Shown here: positions 1-10,409 of the stretch, one piece after another
Numbering within the stretch: the first letter of the stretch is position 1
Layout of the letters: each line of letters opens with the position of its first letter
Source: Astragalus membranaceus
Taxonomy: Eukaryota; Streptophyta; Magnoliopsida; Fabales; Fabaceae
DNA length: 64,000 nucleotides
Assembly (NCBI GenBank): GCA_039519185.1
Contig: CM076847.1
Location: 1,054,001 to 1,118,000, forward strand
Direction of reading: 5' to 3'
Program-made: the position numbers and the translations under genes
Notes under the pieces: generated by a model
Seen by the model: the letters and a program-made list of their open reading frames with translations, nothing else
Databases searched by the model: none
What the model was told of the DNA's origin: nothing

Positions 1-672
1 TTTGACGAACAAATTCTGCGACTATGAGATGAAATTTAGGAGGCGTTTTGCTTATAGAGGAAATATTCCCACCCGCCTGCTTCAGGGCCCTATTGAGATG
101 CTTCCGAGCCTCTTGCATGTGGACTTTGCAGAGTGATGGAACAGTGGATCTCAGTATAGGTTTCGCACATCTTATAACTCCACCTTCTTCTTCTGCCCTG
201 CAAACAATTGCAAAAAATGAGACAAAGATATGTGACCAGCTAGCTAGCTTATGAGAATTACGAGAATTGAGAAAGAGTGTTCAATTTACCTTCTGAAAAC
301 ATACTCGCAAGGCTTGTAAAGCTGCTGCCTCGGATCAGATAGAATATGGAAGTAGCAGAAGGTAGTGAGCGCCATAGGCTTACGCACACAAGCAATGAAA
401 GCACAAGTGGGGAAACTGGAATTGTCGTCGACAACGTAGGATGATGATGATGATGATGCTTCCTTGAACTTCCAGATATAATGTCTATAGAGGCTTTTAA
501 GGCGTTCCATGAGAAGCCAGTAAAGTGCTCTGTAGTATTTGGAGAGAAGGGTGAGCTGGCTAAAACGCCGCCTCACCAGTTCGGACCGGGTCATATGGGA
601 AGCACGTGACAATGCTTTCCTTTTCCAAATGGATTTCTGTTTTGGATGTTCATTTTCATTTGGACGATCCAT
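1..672 (-). CDS. INO80 complex subunit D-like protein, 5' exons (gene continues past the left edge)
   Basis: Two exons are visible: 672..290 and 197..<1. The ATG at 672 opens MDRPNENEHPK; an upstream in-frame Met at 765 precedes only a Ser run, so I prefer 672. The donor is AG|GTAAAT at 290/289 and the acceptor TTTGCAG at 198; the frame is kept across the 92-bp intron. Exon 1 ends in a Cys/His cluster (CAFIAC, then CYFH, then KPCEYVF). Exon 2 gives a second cluster (RCAKPIL...SLCKVH) followed by KHLNRALKQAGGNISS. This paired C3H pattern is that of the potential DNA-binding zinc domain found in INO80D and NSL2-type chromatin proteins (family knowledge). The protein is expected in the nucleus as part of a chromatin-remodelling complex. 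The Ser-rich stretch near residue 70 is low complexity. The C-terminal part lies outside the window, so completeness cannot be judged. Confidence 0.85.
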
Positions 673-787
673 TGGGTTGGGTTGGGTGGAGGAAGATGAT
701 GATGAAGAAGAAGAAGTTAGTATTTTGAAGTTGCCGCAGCAGCTCAACTCAACAGAACAGAACAATAGAGGTCACGCAACGCAAAGC

Positions 788-1208
<421 letters not shown>

Positions 1209-1460
1209 TATAAAACTACTAAAATATTTTTTTTGATTAGTCTATTTTATTATTAGTGTAATATAATCCCTTATTTAACTCTTTATTTGATTTATTAATT
1301 TTGCATCGGCAAGTATAAATTAAAAAGGCATTTAAAAAAGGAAAAAATTTAGGTGTGGTAGGTGCTGATTATATATATTATTCATTTTCTTTTATTTCTT
1401 TTTTAGAAAACTAGCCCATGTGTCATTGTGTGATTAGAAAACAGCACCAACCACGCCTAT

Positions 1461-1577
1461 TAGAAAAGAGCAAGTGGAGAGACATCACTTGGAGATGTCA
1501 GCCCTTAAATGAACTCCAATACCTCGAGGGATTAGTCTCCACAGTCGCCGTGGAGGATACCCGGGTTTACCCAAAAA
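1461..1577 (+). mobile_element. SINE-like short retroposon, with target-site duplication
   Basis: A 117-bp insertion absent from the homologous site in copy B (around 10080). It is flanked by ACCACGCCTAT (1450-1460) and ACCACGCTTAT (1578-1588), an 11-bp duplication with one mismatch. Its 3' half (GGGATTAGTCTCC...GGATACCCGGGTTTACCCAAAAA) matches the element at 13108-13206, so the two belong to one family. Confidence 0.85.
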
Positions 1578-1830
1578 ACCACGCTTATGGAACCACACCT
1601 AAATTTTTCTTTTAAAAAATTAAAGTTCAATTCTACAACTAATAATTAATGACTCTAAAAGTACTAACAATTTATTTAATAAATTACAAGGTATTTTTTT
1701 ACCTTTATAAAAATGTTATATTAAAAAATTTATTATTTACTTTTTTAAGTATTTGATTTATCGAAAAAAAAATTATTTCTTTTTATTTATCATTTTCAAC
1801 TTTCAATGCAAAATTAACTATTGTTTGGTC

Positions 1831-1918
1831 TTGTTTGGTCAAATATTCATTAGTATCTCTTGTATTGGGTTGGAGTACCTCTGGTACTCCCATTTAATAC
1901 AATTTCTCTTATAAAAAA
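1831..1918 (+). mobile_element. Very short non-LTR retroposon tail
   Basis: An 88-bp unit containing TTGGGTTGGAGTACC...GTACTCCC and ending in an A-run, flanked by AACTATTGTTTGGTC and AACTATTGTTTTGTC. The copy-B counterpart is at 10300-10377. It looks like a 5'-truncated LINE or SINE end. It predates the segmental duplication because both copies carry it. Confidence 0.7.
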
Positions 1919-2054
1919 AACTATTGTTTTGTCAATACCCTTAATATTTATTATAGAGAGAAATACGTAAATTCAAATACTACTTTGGTCCTATAATAAG
2001 AAAAATTTGCAATTTTAGGTTTATTGAATAACTGATGTATTTGACATATATTAT

Positions 2055-2252
2055 AGCCCAGTGGTCGGGCTACCCTGAGCTACGTAGTGGGGGTCGATCC
2101 GGTTTGCTCCCGGGTACGATTCCCTCCCACGTTAAAATGGCGTGTTGGCCAGCGAAATCCTTGCCGCAAGTAGCGAGCGGAAATTAGTCATTCGTTGAAA
2201 GCGTTGGGACACTCCGTGGGTAGTCAGCAATGGTTCTAAATCAAAAAAAAAA
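2055..2252 (+). mobile_element. tRNA-derived SINE
   Basis: It opens with an A-box-like TAGCCCAGTGGTCGG and has a B-box-like GGTACGATTCCC about 50 bp later, the internal RNA polymerase III promoter layout of tRNA-derived SINEs. It ends in TCTAAATC plus an A-run. Copy B lacks it at the same spot (around 11777), where a small foldback is intact; in copy A the right arm of that foldback is partly lost. No clean target-site duplication was found. Confidence 0.75.
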
Positions 2253-2269
2253 TATACAAATTTTTATTA

Positions 2270-2398
2270 TAATAAGAACGGGAGGGAATGGGATGGGGAA
2301 ATGTTAGTTTTCGGGGTTTGAACTCGGGACCTCCTTCTTGCACTCCTTTGGTGCACTCTTTTGGTATCCCTTAGCTCGCCAACTGAACTACCTACTTG
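2270..2398 (-). mobile_element. tRNA-derived SINE in reverse orientation
   Basis: Read on the minus strand it has TAGTTCAGTTGGCGAG (A-box-like) and GGTCCCGAGTTCAAACCCC (B-box-like). The orthologous, better preserved copy is at 11903-12042. The left end here is eroded next to the SINE at 2055. Confidence 0.75.
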
Positions 2399-2570
2399 TG
2401 ATAAATTTTATAATACTTATTAAATTTCTTGGATTTTGGAAATAACCTTAAAACAACAATTATAAAAGAACGTATGTAGTATTAAACAGCTAGAGTAACA
2501 TGGAAGATATATTTGTGGAAAAAAAAACAAGAGATTTTGGCACGTATCAGTGTAGATAGATTGGATTGAA

Positions 2571-2930
2571 TTTTTTTTATAGGCAAGGTCAGTGGGAGTG
2601 AGGGAAATGTTAGTTTTTGGGGTTTGAATCCGGATCTCCTTCTTACACTCCTTTGGTGCACTCAGTGGCGGACCTGGCTACAAGCCAGGGGGTTCAGTTG
2701 AACCCCCTGGAATTTTTTTTTTGCACTAAACACCCTATATAAATAGTCTAAATCTCCTGAAATTTTAATTTTGACACCCCTGAAAATTTGAAATTGTACT
2801 AGTAGACCAAGTTTTGCACTCATTTGACACCGGCCTTAAAAAATTTGACACCCCTAACCCCGGGGTCCTGGGTCCGCCACTGGGTGCACTCCTTCGGTAT
2901 CTCTTAACTCGTCAACTGAGGTACCTGCCT
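2571..2930 (-). mobile_element. Reverse-orientation SINE split by a hAT MITE
   Basis: Same family as the SINE at 2270 (GGTTTGAATCCGGATCTCC on the plus strand is the inverted B box). It is cut into 2571-2662 and 2883-2930 by the MITE at 2663-2882. Flanks resemble each other (GATTGGATTGA left, ATTGGATTTGA right). Confidence 0.75.
2663..2882. mobile_element. hAT-type MITE (220 bp)
   Basis: Terminal inverted repeats CAGTGGCGGACCTGG and CCTGGGTCCGCCACTG bound a 220-bp non-coding core. The flanks carry a perfect 8-bp target-site duplication GGTGCACT (2655-2662 and 2883-2890). An 8-bp duplication is the hAT superfamily signature. Confidence 0.88.
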
Positions 2931-3363
2931 GAGATATTGGATTTGATTCTAATCCAAATGGATGGATTAGATAAAAATGGTCCAATAATCCAATTACAAT
3001 ACGCTGAAATCGGATAGAAACAAATCTGATCCATCACAATCGATTCAATAAAAATCATTCAAACTCATCCATTAACAGTTTTTAATAGATGGATATTCAA
3101 TCCATCCATTAGATTATTTTAAAAAATTAAAACAAAAATTAAATAAACAATAATATTATTTTTAAATTAGTAGTTTCCGATTTTTTTTTAAAAAATTAAT
3201 GTTAATAAGAAAAACAAGTTTTAATTTATTATAATTATTTAAAAAAAGAAAAGTTGAACGACCACCACACTCCAACCTTGACCACCACCGGCCAAGGTTG
3301 ACTGAGTGTTGACCACCGTTAACCAGACCATTGCTGTCTGGTGGTGGTTGGAGTTTACTACCA
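2931..3363. other. Non-coding stretch with GGATGGAT motifs
   Basis: Contains scattered direct and inverted copies of ATGGATGGATTAG-like words, also seen at 9780-9830 and 12990-13090, and a short GGTGGT-rich patch at 3260-3360. No gene is supported. Confidence 0.5.
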
Positions 3364-6300
3364 TAAAAAATAGGCTTAAATATGTTTTAGGCCCCTGCAA
3401 ATATAACGTGTTTTTGTTTAAGCCCCTGCAAAAAAAAATTAGTAAAAAACCCTTGCAAAATACACTTTTTTTATATAAGCCCTTCTGTTAACCCAACGTT
3501 ACAAAAACGCTGAGTTGGCTAACAGAAGTCTGAGTTGTCATTTATTTATTTTTTCTAATTTATTTTTAATGCTGACTTGTAATGCCAAGTCATAATTTTT
3601 AATTTTAATTAATTTTTATTCTTCATCTCTCTTAATCTTCTCCATCTTCAACCTCCAACCATCAACCTCCATCCCCATCTTCAACCTCCAAATGGTGCAG
3701 GGGAGGAAACGCAGTTTCAACAAACAGAATCACAAAATCTCCATCTGCATCTTCAACAAACTGAATCACAAAATCCCCATCCCCATCTTCAACAAAATCC
3801 TTATCCTCAAGAAACTCAGAATCGAAAAATCCCATCTTCAACAAACTCAGAATCGCAAAATCCCTTTCTTCCATTTTCATTTCGATTCTCTCTTTGAAAA
3901 CCTACCTAAACCTATGGTTTCAATTTATCCCTTAATTCGTTAGATTTCTCCATTTGTGATTTTATTTGGGTTTTCTTTGTTTTTTTGGAACCCTAAGTTG
4001 AAATTTTTGGTGGGTTCCATGATGGTGGTGAAAAATTAATGATGGAGAAGAAGGAGGATTAGAAGAGAGATTTGGGATTTTAGGAATTTGGTTTAGGAAC
4101 ACTCATTTAAAGAAGAAGAGAGTGGTTGTGGTGGTGGTGTGGTGTGGTGGTTCTGGTGTGGGTGAGAGAGAGAAGGGAGTGGTTGTGGTGTGGGTGAGAG
4201 AGAGAGAGAGAGAGAAGAGAGTGGTTGTGGTGTCGGTGAGAGAGAGAGAGCACTACAAGAATAACTGCTTTTTCCTGCCATTTTTTCCGACGAACTCTTA
4301 TTCGTCGCAATTTCCGACGGATTTCCTACGAAAAAGTCGTCGCAAATGTTCAGGAAAAAAGGTGCTTAATTTCCCGCTTACGTTTCCGACGAAAACGTGT
4401 TTCATCGCAAATTTGCGACGGCTATGTCCGTCGGAAAACGCTAAAATGTCGTCGCAAACTAACAGATCCCAAATTAAAGGGAACTCTTCCCTCGAACCCT
4501 CTCATTTCACGCCTCCACCCACTCCCTCCACCATCTCTCTCAATCGCCCTCCCTCTCTCTCAGTAGACCTCCCTCTTCCCTCGTAGACCCCCCTCTCTCA
4601 ATAGCCCTCCCTCTTCCTTCGTCGACCTCTGGATCTCATCCTCCTCCATCGCGCCTCCACTCTGAAAGTTCACTCTTCTCTCACTCTGAAACCTTTCTTT
4701 TTCTTTTTCTTTCAAAAACCATCCTTCATTCTTTCTCTCATCTCTCAGACCATCAAAACCATCTTCTTTCTCATCATCTTCCTTCTTCATAATCTCTCTT
4801 CTTCTCCACTCACCAAACCCTAAACCCTAAAATCGCTGGGTCACTAAAAAACCAGAGCCCAAATTCACTAGGTCACTGAAAACACGATTTCGGAATGAAT
4901 AATTAGGTAATTTGGTTTCGATCTCTTCCTCTTCTTAATCCCTTAGAAAAAATTAGGCTTATATGGTTGTTTATACTGAAAATTCGGTTCCTATCTTCTC
5001 AGCCTCTTCCTTCTACATCGATGGTGTCGTAATCCAAAGCGAGAAGCAACACTGAGAACAGGATTCAGAAACAAAAAAGCAGGTATTTTGATTTACATCT
5101 CTTCATCTTCTCAATCCCTTCAATATGATTTTCGCTCTGTATTGTTGTTTACATAAGTTTTTTTATGTTTTTAAGAATTTTTTTGGAGAAATCGATGAAA
5201 ACCCTAGAACCATTTTCATTTTCTATTGTTGTTTATACATTTTATTTTTGTTTTTGAGAACATTTCTGGAGAAATCGATGAAAACCCTAAACCCCTAACC
5301 TTGAATTTTGTGTTTGGTTTGACTTGCAAAGCTTCTCAAAATAGCCATGCTTAACGGTTTAGAATTTCAAGTTGTATACCTCCTCTTTAAGAGTTGGAGA
5401 AGCAGATTTTAATGAGGAAGGATTTGAATATGTTGTTTCGTATATGTTTATCAAGCTTCTAATATTTTTGTTTTTAGGGATTTGATTATTAGTTTCTAAT
5501 TATCAGTTTCTATTTTAAGACATTTATGCTATATTTTTTATTATTAGTTTCTAATTATCAGTTTCTTCTTGATCCCTTTTTATATTTTCTCTCCTTTTTG
5601 GTCCGGATGCATTGTTTTTAATATGGGTAGACTATATATCTTTAATTTGGCTCCTTAGTGTATAAGATTGTATGAGGATATGGGTCTTCATTTGGCTTTT
5701 CTTTTTTAATTTTCTGTACACTCTCAGCATGCTCTCTAATTTGTCTGTCGTTCACATGTCTGTGGGTTTCATTTTGCTTCTTCAAATGCAACACTGGTTT
5801 CATTAAGTGATACATGTTTGCTTCCTTCTGATCCTAGCATTGTTCGCTCATTTATGTAGTTTGAGACTGATTATGTGGTTGAAAGTGAATTGGCAATAAC
5901 TGAAGATCTTATAACTCAAAGTACAAAGACAAATTGGAGCTGTCTTACAAGGTATTGCCTAAACTTTAGTTAAACCAGTAGCCTTTATGAACATCACTTA
6001 ATCAAACTCACGATGTTAAACCAGTAGCTTCAGATTCAGACCTGCAAGTCTTCTGAAAATGCTCATGCTTAACCTTTTATTTGATTAACCTTCTTCTCAT
6101 TCTCCAAACTTGAATGTCTGCATTTGCTTGGGATTTTTATTTGATTAACCTTCTGCAAAGCTTCAGATTCGAATTGACAGGGATTTGAAACTGTAAACTC
6201 AAGTTGTAGACCTCCTTTTTAATGCTATTTTTTGTTTTAAGCGATTTGAATGATTTTGGATTTGAATATTGGTCTTTGTTGATGGGCATCCTCAGAGGCA

Positions 6301-7724
6301 TATATAAGGAAATTACTACCCCTTTTGTGTTCATGAACTATGCTAATGTTGTTTTCAAGTATTATAATTGATGTACAAATGAGTCATTGAATTGGGCTTC
6401 TTTTTGTAGTCATTGAATTGATTTCAGGTGGAGTTTTTGTGTGTCTTTTCTATAGTTTCTACACTTTTTTGATTATTTTGTCTTTCTTATAGATTCCATG
6501 GCAAAGGTTTTCTTTCTTGTGGTTTGAAACCTGTTTATGTTAGTATGACTAGCCTCGGTTGTGGTTGATTGTTTTGTTTCTTTTGGTTTGAAACCTGTTT
6601 ATGTTAGTATGACTAGCCTTGGTTGTGGTTAATTGTTTTGTTTTGCAGCTTCAATCAATAATTAAAGGGTGATTTAGAACATATTCAATATGAGGGTATA
6701 AAGACCAGTCCAAACATTCACTTTTTGAACAGGTAATTAGTTTGTTTAAGGTTGATTTTTGTTGAACAAAAATGCATGACTAATGTGTATGTTGTGTATT
6801 CAACCTTATTTTTCATTCTTCTTTCTTCAAAATATTATGATGTATGTGTTTTTATATTGAACGACTGTAGTCTGTATTGGTTACTATTTCATATATTGAT
6901 AGCATTGGAGAGGGGGTTTTTCTCTTGAATTCACTCTATGACAGACTGCAAGTAAACTCAAAAGAAGTAATAAAAGGTTTGAAGATGGAAATTTAAAATT
7001 TATATTGCTCTAGAAAGGCCATTTCACTACCGATTACTTAGAAAGGTCAATTGCTCTATAATCCATGCATTACTTTATGCTTTATTTTGACCTATTGAGA
7101 AGTCATTGTTATCATCAATAAGCATTGCTTTAATGTCATGTTTCTATACTTTACTTTTTAGCACTGCAGCTATAGTCAAATGTGTAGGGGGTTTAGTTTT
7201 TAGTATAGAGGTTGAGGTTGGTTTAGAGCATATATAAGTGGGGAGAGAAAAACTGTTGAATTTGATGTCAATCAAATTTACAAACCGCCTTTCTAATTTC
7301 TGTTAATTTGGCACTATTTATGATTTGATTATGTAACAATCAAATTGACTGATATATTCTTAGTGCTAAAATCATGTGGCTTTTTGTAAGTTTGAATTTG
7401 GCTGGTGAGTGGTGAGGGAAGAAAGTCAAAGACATGGTAGAAAACAAATGTTGAGTTTTGCTTCATAGCTTAATTTTGGTCAAAGAGATGTTGGGTGGTT
7501 GATCTGTGCAATTTTGTGCCTTTTTTATTTTCTAGATGATCATATTGATATTGTTTGTTTCATTTTCTGGAGATACTTTAAGACATTTCTTACAAAACAT
7601 GTATACTCATTGCTACAAGTGATAGGATGTGCAACATGCACACAATTTTGTAGGTAGCCGTCGTTTGTTGTTCTTAATGCATGGATTTTTGAACTATTGA
7701 ACAGTTTAATCTGTTTTGTTGATC

Positions 7725-7728
<4 letters not shown>

Positions 7729-7781
<53 letters not shown>
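7729..7781. repeat. (CT)n microsatellite
   Basis: About 26 CT dinucleotides inside the CACTA element. Confidence 0.95.
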
Positions 7782-7782
<1 letters not shown>

Positions 7783-7835
7783 AAACACTTTTCCGCTTCA
7801 ATTGATATTGTACATATTATTGCCTCTTGATGTAG

Positions 7836-8145
7836 TTGTTGATCCTGTCCACCCTAGCAATGTTCAAAACACATATGATGATTCTCCGCTTAACACTTCT
7901 TTCATTGATTGCCCAACAGGTATTTTGCATGTTTCTATTTAACAACCTGGTTTTGTCTTGAATGCATATAATCCATCTCATTAACTGATGATTTTGTCTT
8001 GAATGTAGTCAATGGAGCACAATTAGTTCCTGATTTAAAGCGTGCGAGGATAGAGCATATGAAAGTCTTGAAGAAGATGAAAGCTGCTAAATCTTCGCAG
8101 TCTTCCGGTTCCAGTAGCAGCATGTTTGCCTTGCTTTGGTTCTGA
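7836..8145 (+). pseudogene. Unidentified gene fragment captured in CACTA
   Basis: Two putative exons join in frame: one ends at the donor ACAG|GTATTT (7918/7919), the next starts after GAATGTAG (8008) and runs to a TGA at 8143-8145. The joined C-terminal tail includes DLKRARIEHMKVLKKMKAA followed by a Ser-rich end. It resembles the tail of a nucleic-acid-binding protein in composition only; I cannot name the family. Confidence 0.4.
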
Positions 8146-8498
8146 ATGCATCTGAAGTATACAATGCATTTGAAGTACTTTGTCAAGTAAACTATTTTTT
8201 ATGATATACTAATAACACTAATACTGAAGTACCGATGCTTTTCCACTTTCTCCTAGTTGCATAGATTTGAGCACACATAACTTAATAAATATTTGCAAAT
8301 GATTCATGTTTTTTTAAGTCTGGCTTGTGTAAACAGAGAGAATATCTTTTAAGTGCCTATGATCTGGGCCTGATATGTTTGGTTTCTCCAATCCTAAAAT
8401 GTCAAACTTATACATGTGTGCTGCTTCTCCAATTCTTATCTTTATGTTTATGCAGTTTCAGCAATGAGTTTGTATCAAAGCTTATGATTCCCTTGCAG

Positions 8499-8797
8499 AT
8501 AAAAATGGAGGAATTGATGTTGTTTTGTTAGAGATACTAAGTGCGAGAAGTGCTGTTGAATCCAATGTTGGAGATGGACAACACATAGTTGAGTGGGTGA
8601 AGAGGAAAATGGGAAGCTTTGAACCAGCAATATCAATACTAGATGCAAAGCTGCAAAGTCTACCAGATCAAATGGTGCAAGAGATGCTTCAAACACTTGG
8701 AATTGCTATGTTTTGTGTTAACTCTTCTCCATCAAAACGTCCTACTATGAAGGAAGTTGTTGCATTACTAATGGAATTAAGTAAAGAGTCAGCCTGA
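8499..8797 (+). pseudogene. LRR receptor-like kinase C-terminal fragment captured in CACTA
   Basis: After an acceptor-like CCTTGCAG (8498) an open frame runs to TGA at 8795-8797. The product reads VVLLEILSARSAVES, then QHIVEWVKRKMGSFEPAI, then GIAMFCVNSSPSKRPTMK and VVALLMELSKE. These are the last kinase subdomains (near IX to XI, with the conserved CVNSSPxxRPTM block) of plant LRR receptor-like Ser/Thr kinases of the RGI/RCH1 type. The catalytic loop, ATP-binding lobe, transmembrane segment and LRRs are absent, so it cannot be an active kinase. It lies inside the CACTA element and is best read as a captured 3' exon. The frame has stayed open, which suggests recent capture. Confidence 0.8.
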
Positions 8798-10299
8798 GGA
8801 AATGGGGAAGAGTTCACAACCTTTAATAAAACAGTCCTCAACTCAAAGCTGATTTTTTTTTTCATTTTTCATTTGCTTGCAATGGTTAGTTAGTGATTGG
8901 TTTTCATCTCTTCATAGATGAAAACAAAACAAGATGTTTGTTAATGTGGAAACTTTTGAGAGTAGGAAGCCATTTAGGAACTGATGTTCTATTCAAATGG
9001 CTATTGTTGTACAGATTCAGAAGATTTTATTTTATTTTTTAAAATTTCAGACGGATTTCCGACGAAAATTTTTGTCGGAAATGGTTTTTTGCGACGAATT
9101 TGCGACGACTTTGCGACGGAGTCATTTGCGACGAAAAAATCCGTCGGAAACAATTTGCGACGAGCGATTTTGCGACGGCTTTTTGTCCGTCGGAAACGTC
9201 AATTTGCGACGAAAATTGCTGCATTTGCGACGAAAAATGCCGTCGGAAATCATCGATTTTCTTGTAGTGGAGAGAAGATAGTGGTTGTGGTGGTGGTGGT
9301 GGTGGTGGTGTGGGTGAGAGAGAGAGAAGAGAGTGGTTGTGGTGGTGGTGTGGTGGTTGTGGTGTGGGTGAGAGAGAGAAGAGAGTGGTGGTGGTGGTGG
9401 TGTGGTGGTTGTGTGGGTGAGAGAGGGAGAGAAGAGAGAAGAGAGTGGAGAAGAAAGGGAATAATAGAAAATAATGAAAAATAAATAAAAATGAATATTA
9501 AATGACACATAAGTATTCCGTCAGCTAAGTCAGTATTTTTTGTAACAGATCACTAACAGAAGGGCCTAAATCAAAAAGTTGTGTTTTGCAAGGAGCTTTA
9601 AAAAAAATTGCAGGATGCTAAACTAAAACACGTTATATTTGCAGGGGCCTCAAACATATTTAAGGCTAAAAAATATATTATTTTATTTTTGTAAAAATTA
9701 TTTATTAACTTTTTTATCCAATGGATTTTTATGTTTGATTCAAAATAATCTAAAGGAATTACAAAATTAGTGAACGGATTAGATCCGATCCATTATTTAA
9801 ATGGATGGATCGAATCTAATCAAGTCTTTTTTAATATAAAACTACTAAAATATTTTTTTATTAGTTTATTTTATTATTAGTGTAATATAATCTCTTATTT
9901 AAGTCTTTATTTTATTTATTAATTTTGCATCAGCAAGTATAAATTAAAAAGGCATTTAAAAAAGGAAAAAATTTAGGTGTGGTAGGTGCTGATTATATTA
10001 TTCATTTTCTTTTATTTCTTTTTTAGAAAACTAGCCCATGTGTCATTGTGTGATTAGAAAACAGCACCAACCACGCCTATGGAACCACACCTAAATTTTT
10101 CTTTTAAAAAATTAAATTTCAATTCTACAACTAATAATTTATGCCTCTAAAAATACTAACAATTTATTTTATAAATTGCAAGTTATTTTTTTTACCTTTA
10201 TAAAAAATTTATTATTTACTTTTTTAAGTATTTGATTTTTCATTTCTTTTTATTTGTCATTTTCAACTTTCAATGCAAAATTAACTAGTGTTTTGTCAA

Positions 10300-10377
10300 A
10301 TATTCATTAGTTCTCTTGTATTGGGTTGGAGTACCCCTAGTACTCCCATTTAATACAATTTCTCTTATCGAAAAAAA
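10300..10377 (+). mobile_element. Very short non-LTR retroposon tail, copy B
   Basis: Counterpart of 1831-1918. It is flanked by AACTAGTGTTTTGTCAA (10283-10299) and AACTATTGTTTTGTCAA (10378-10394), a 17-bp target duplication with one mismatch, and ends in an A-run. Confidence 0.75.
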
Positions 10378-10409
10378 AACTATTGTTTTGTCAATACCCT
10401 TAATATTTA

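Larger units (their letters stand above)
4251..9269. mobile_element. CACTA (En/Spm-type) non-autonomous element carrying gene fragments
   Basis: It starts CACTACAAGAATAACTG and ends with the inverse, ...GATTTTCTTGTAGTG. The 3-bp target duplication is GAG (4248-4250, 9270-9272). Both ends show clustered subterminal motifs of the type TTGCGACGA and CCGTCGGAAA (4290-4460 and 9050-9250), as expected for transposase binding arrays. The uninterrupted target is seen in the copy at 12455-12490. No transposase reading frame is present in 5.0 kb. Internally there are two imperfect 70-bp repeats (5140-5210, 5225-5290), a 63-bp tandem pair (6521-6646), a CT tract and two gene fragments, so it is a gene-capturing derivative. 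Confidence 0.92.
3373..9666. mobile_element. Mutator-like non-autonomous element, interrupted by CACTA
   Basis: The ends are inverted copies: GGCTTAAATATGTTTTAGGC at 3373 and, on the opposite strand, GCCTTAAATATGTTTGAGGC at 9666, continuing with the same ...CCCCTGCAAATATAACGTGTTTT. A perfect 9-bp target duplication TAAAAAATA flanks it (3364-3372, 9667-9675), which is the Mutator-superfamily length. Without the CACTA insert the element is about 1.27 kb. The interior is GGTGGT and GAGAGA simple sequence with no transposase. A left-truncated copy is at 12225-12874. Confidence 0.85.
1209..9830. repeat. Tandem segmental duplication, copy A
   Basis: The sequence from 1209 (ATAAAACTACTAAAATATTT) onward matches the sequence from 9835 almost base for base through shared insertions, including the same short retroposon, a foldback and an inverted SINE. 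Copy A ends near 9830 and copy B begins immediately after, so they are head-to-tail neighbours. Copy A differs by a SINE at 1461, a SINE at 2055, a MITE-split SINE at 2571-2930 and a CACTA element; copy B carries a 1.25-kb foldback not found here. Confidence 0.85.

Noticed and set aside
2055..2130. Possible tRNA gene
   Set aside because: A- and B-box words are present, but a cloverleaf is not evident and an A-tail follows, so it is a SINE.
4093..4586. Val/Arg/Glu- and Ser/Leu/His-rich open frames, also at 9122-9510 and 12299-12735
   Set aside because: They come from GGTGGT and GAGAGA simple sequence in the Mutator-like element.
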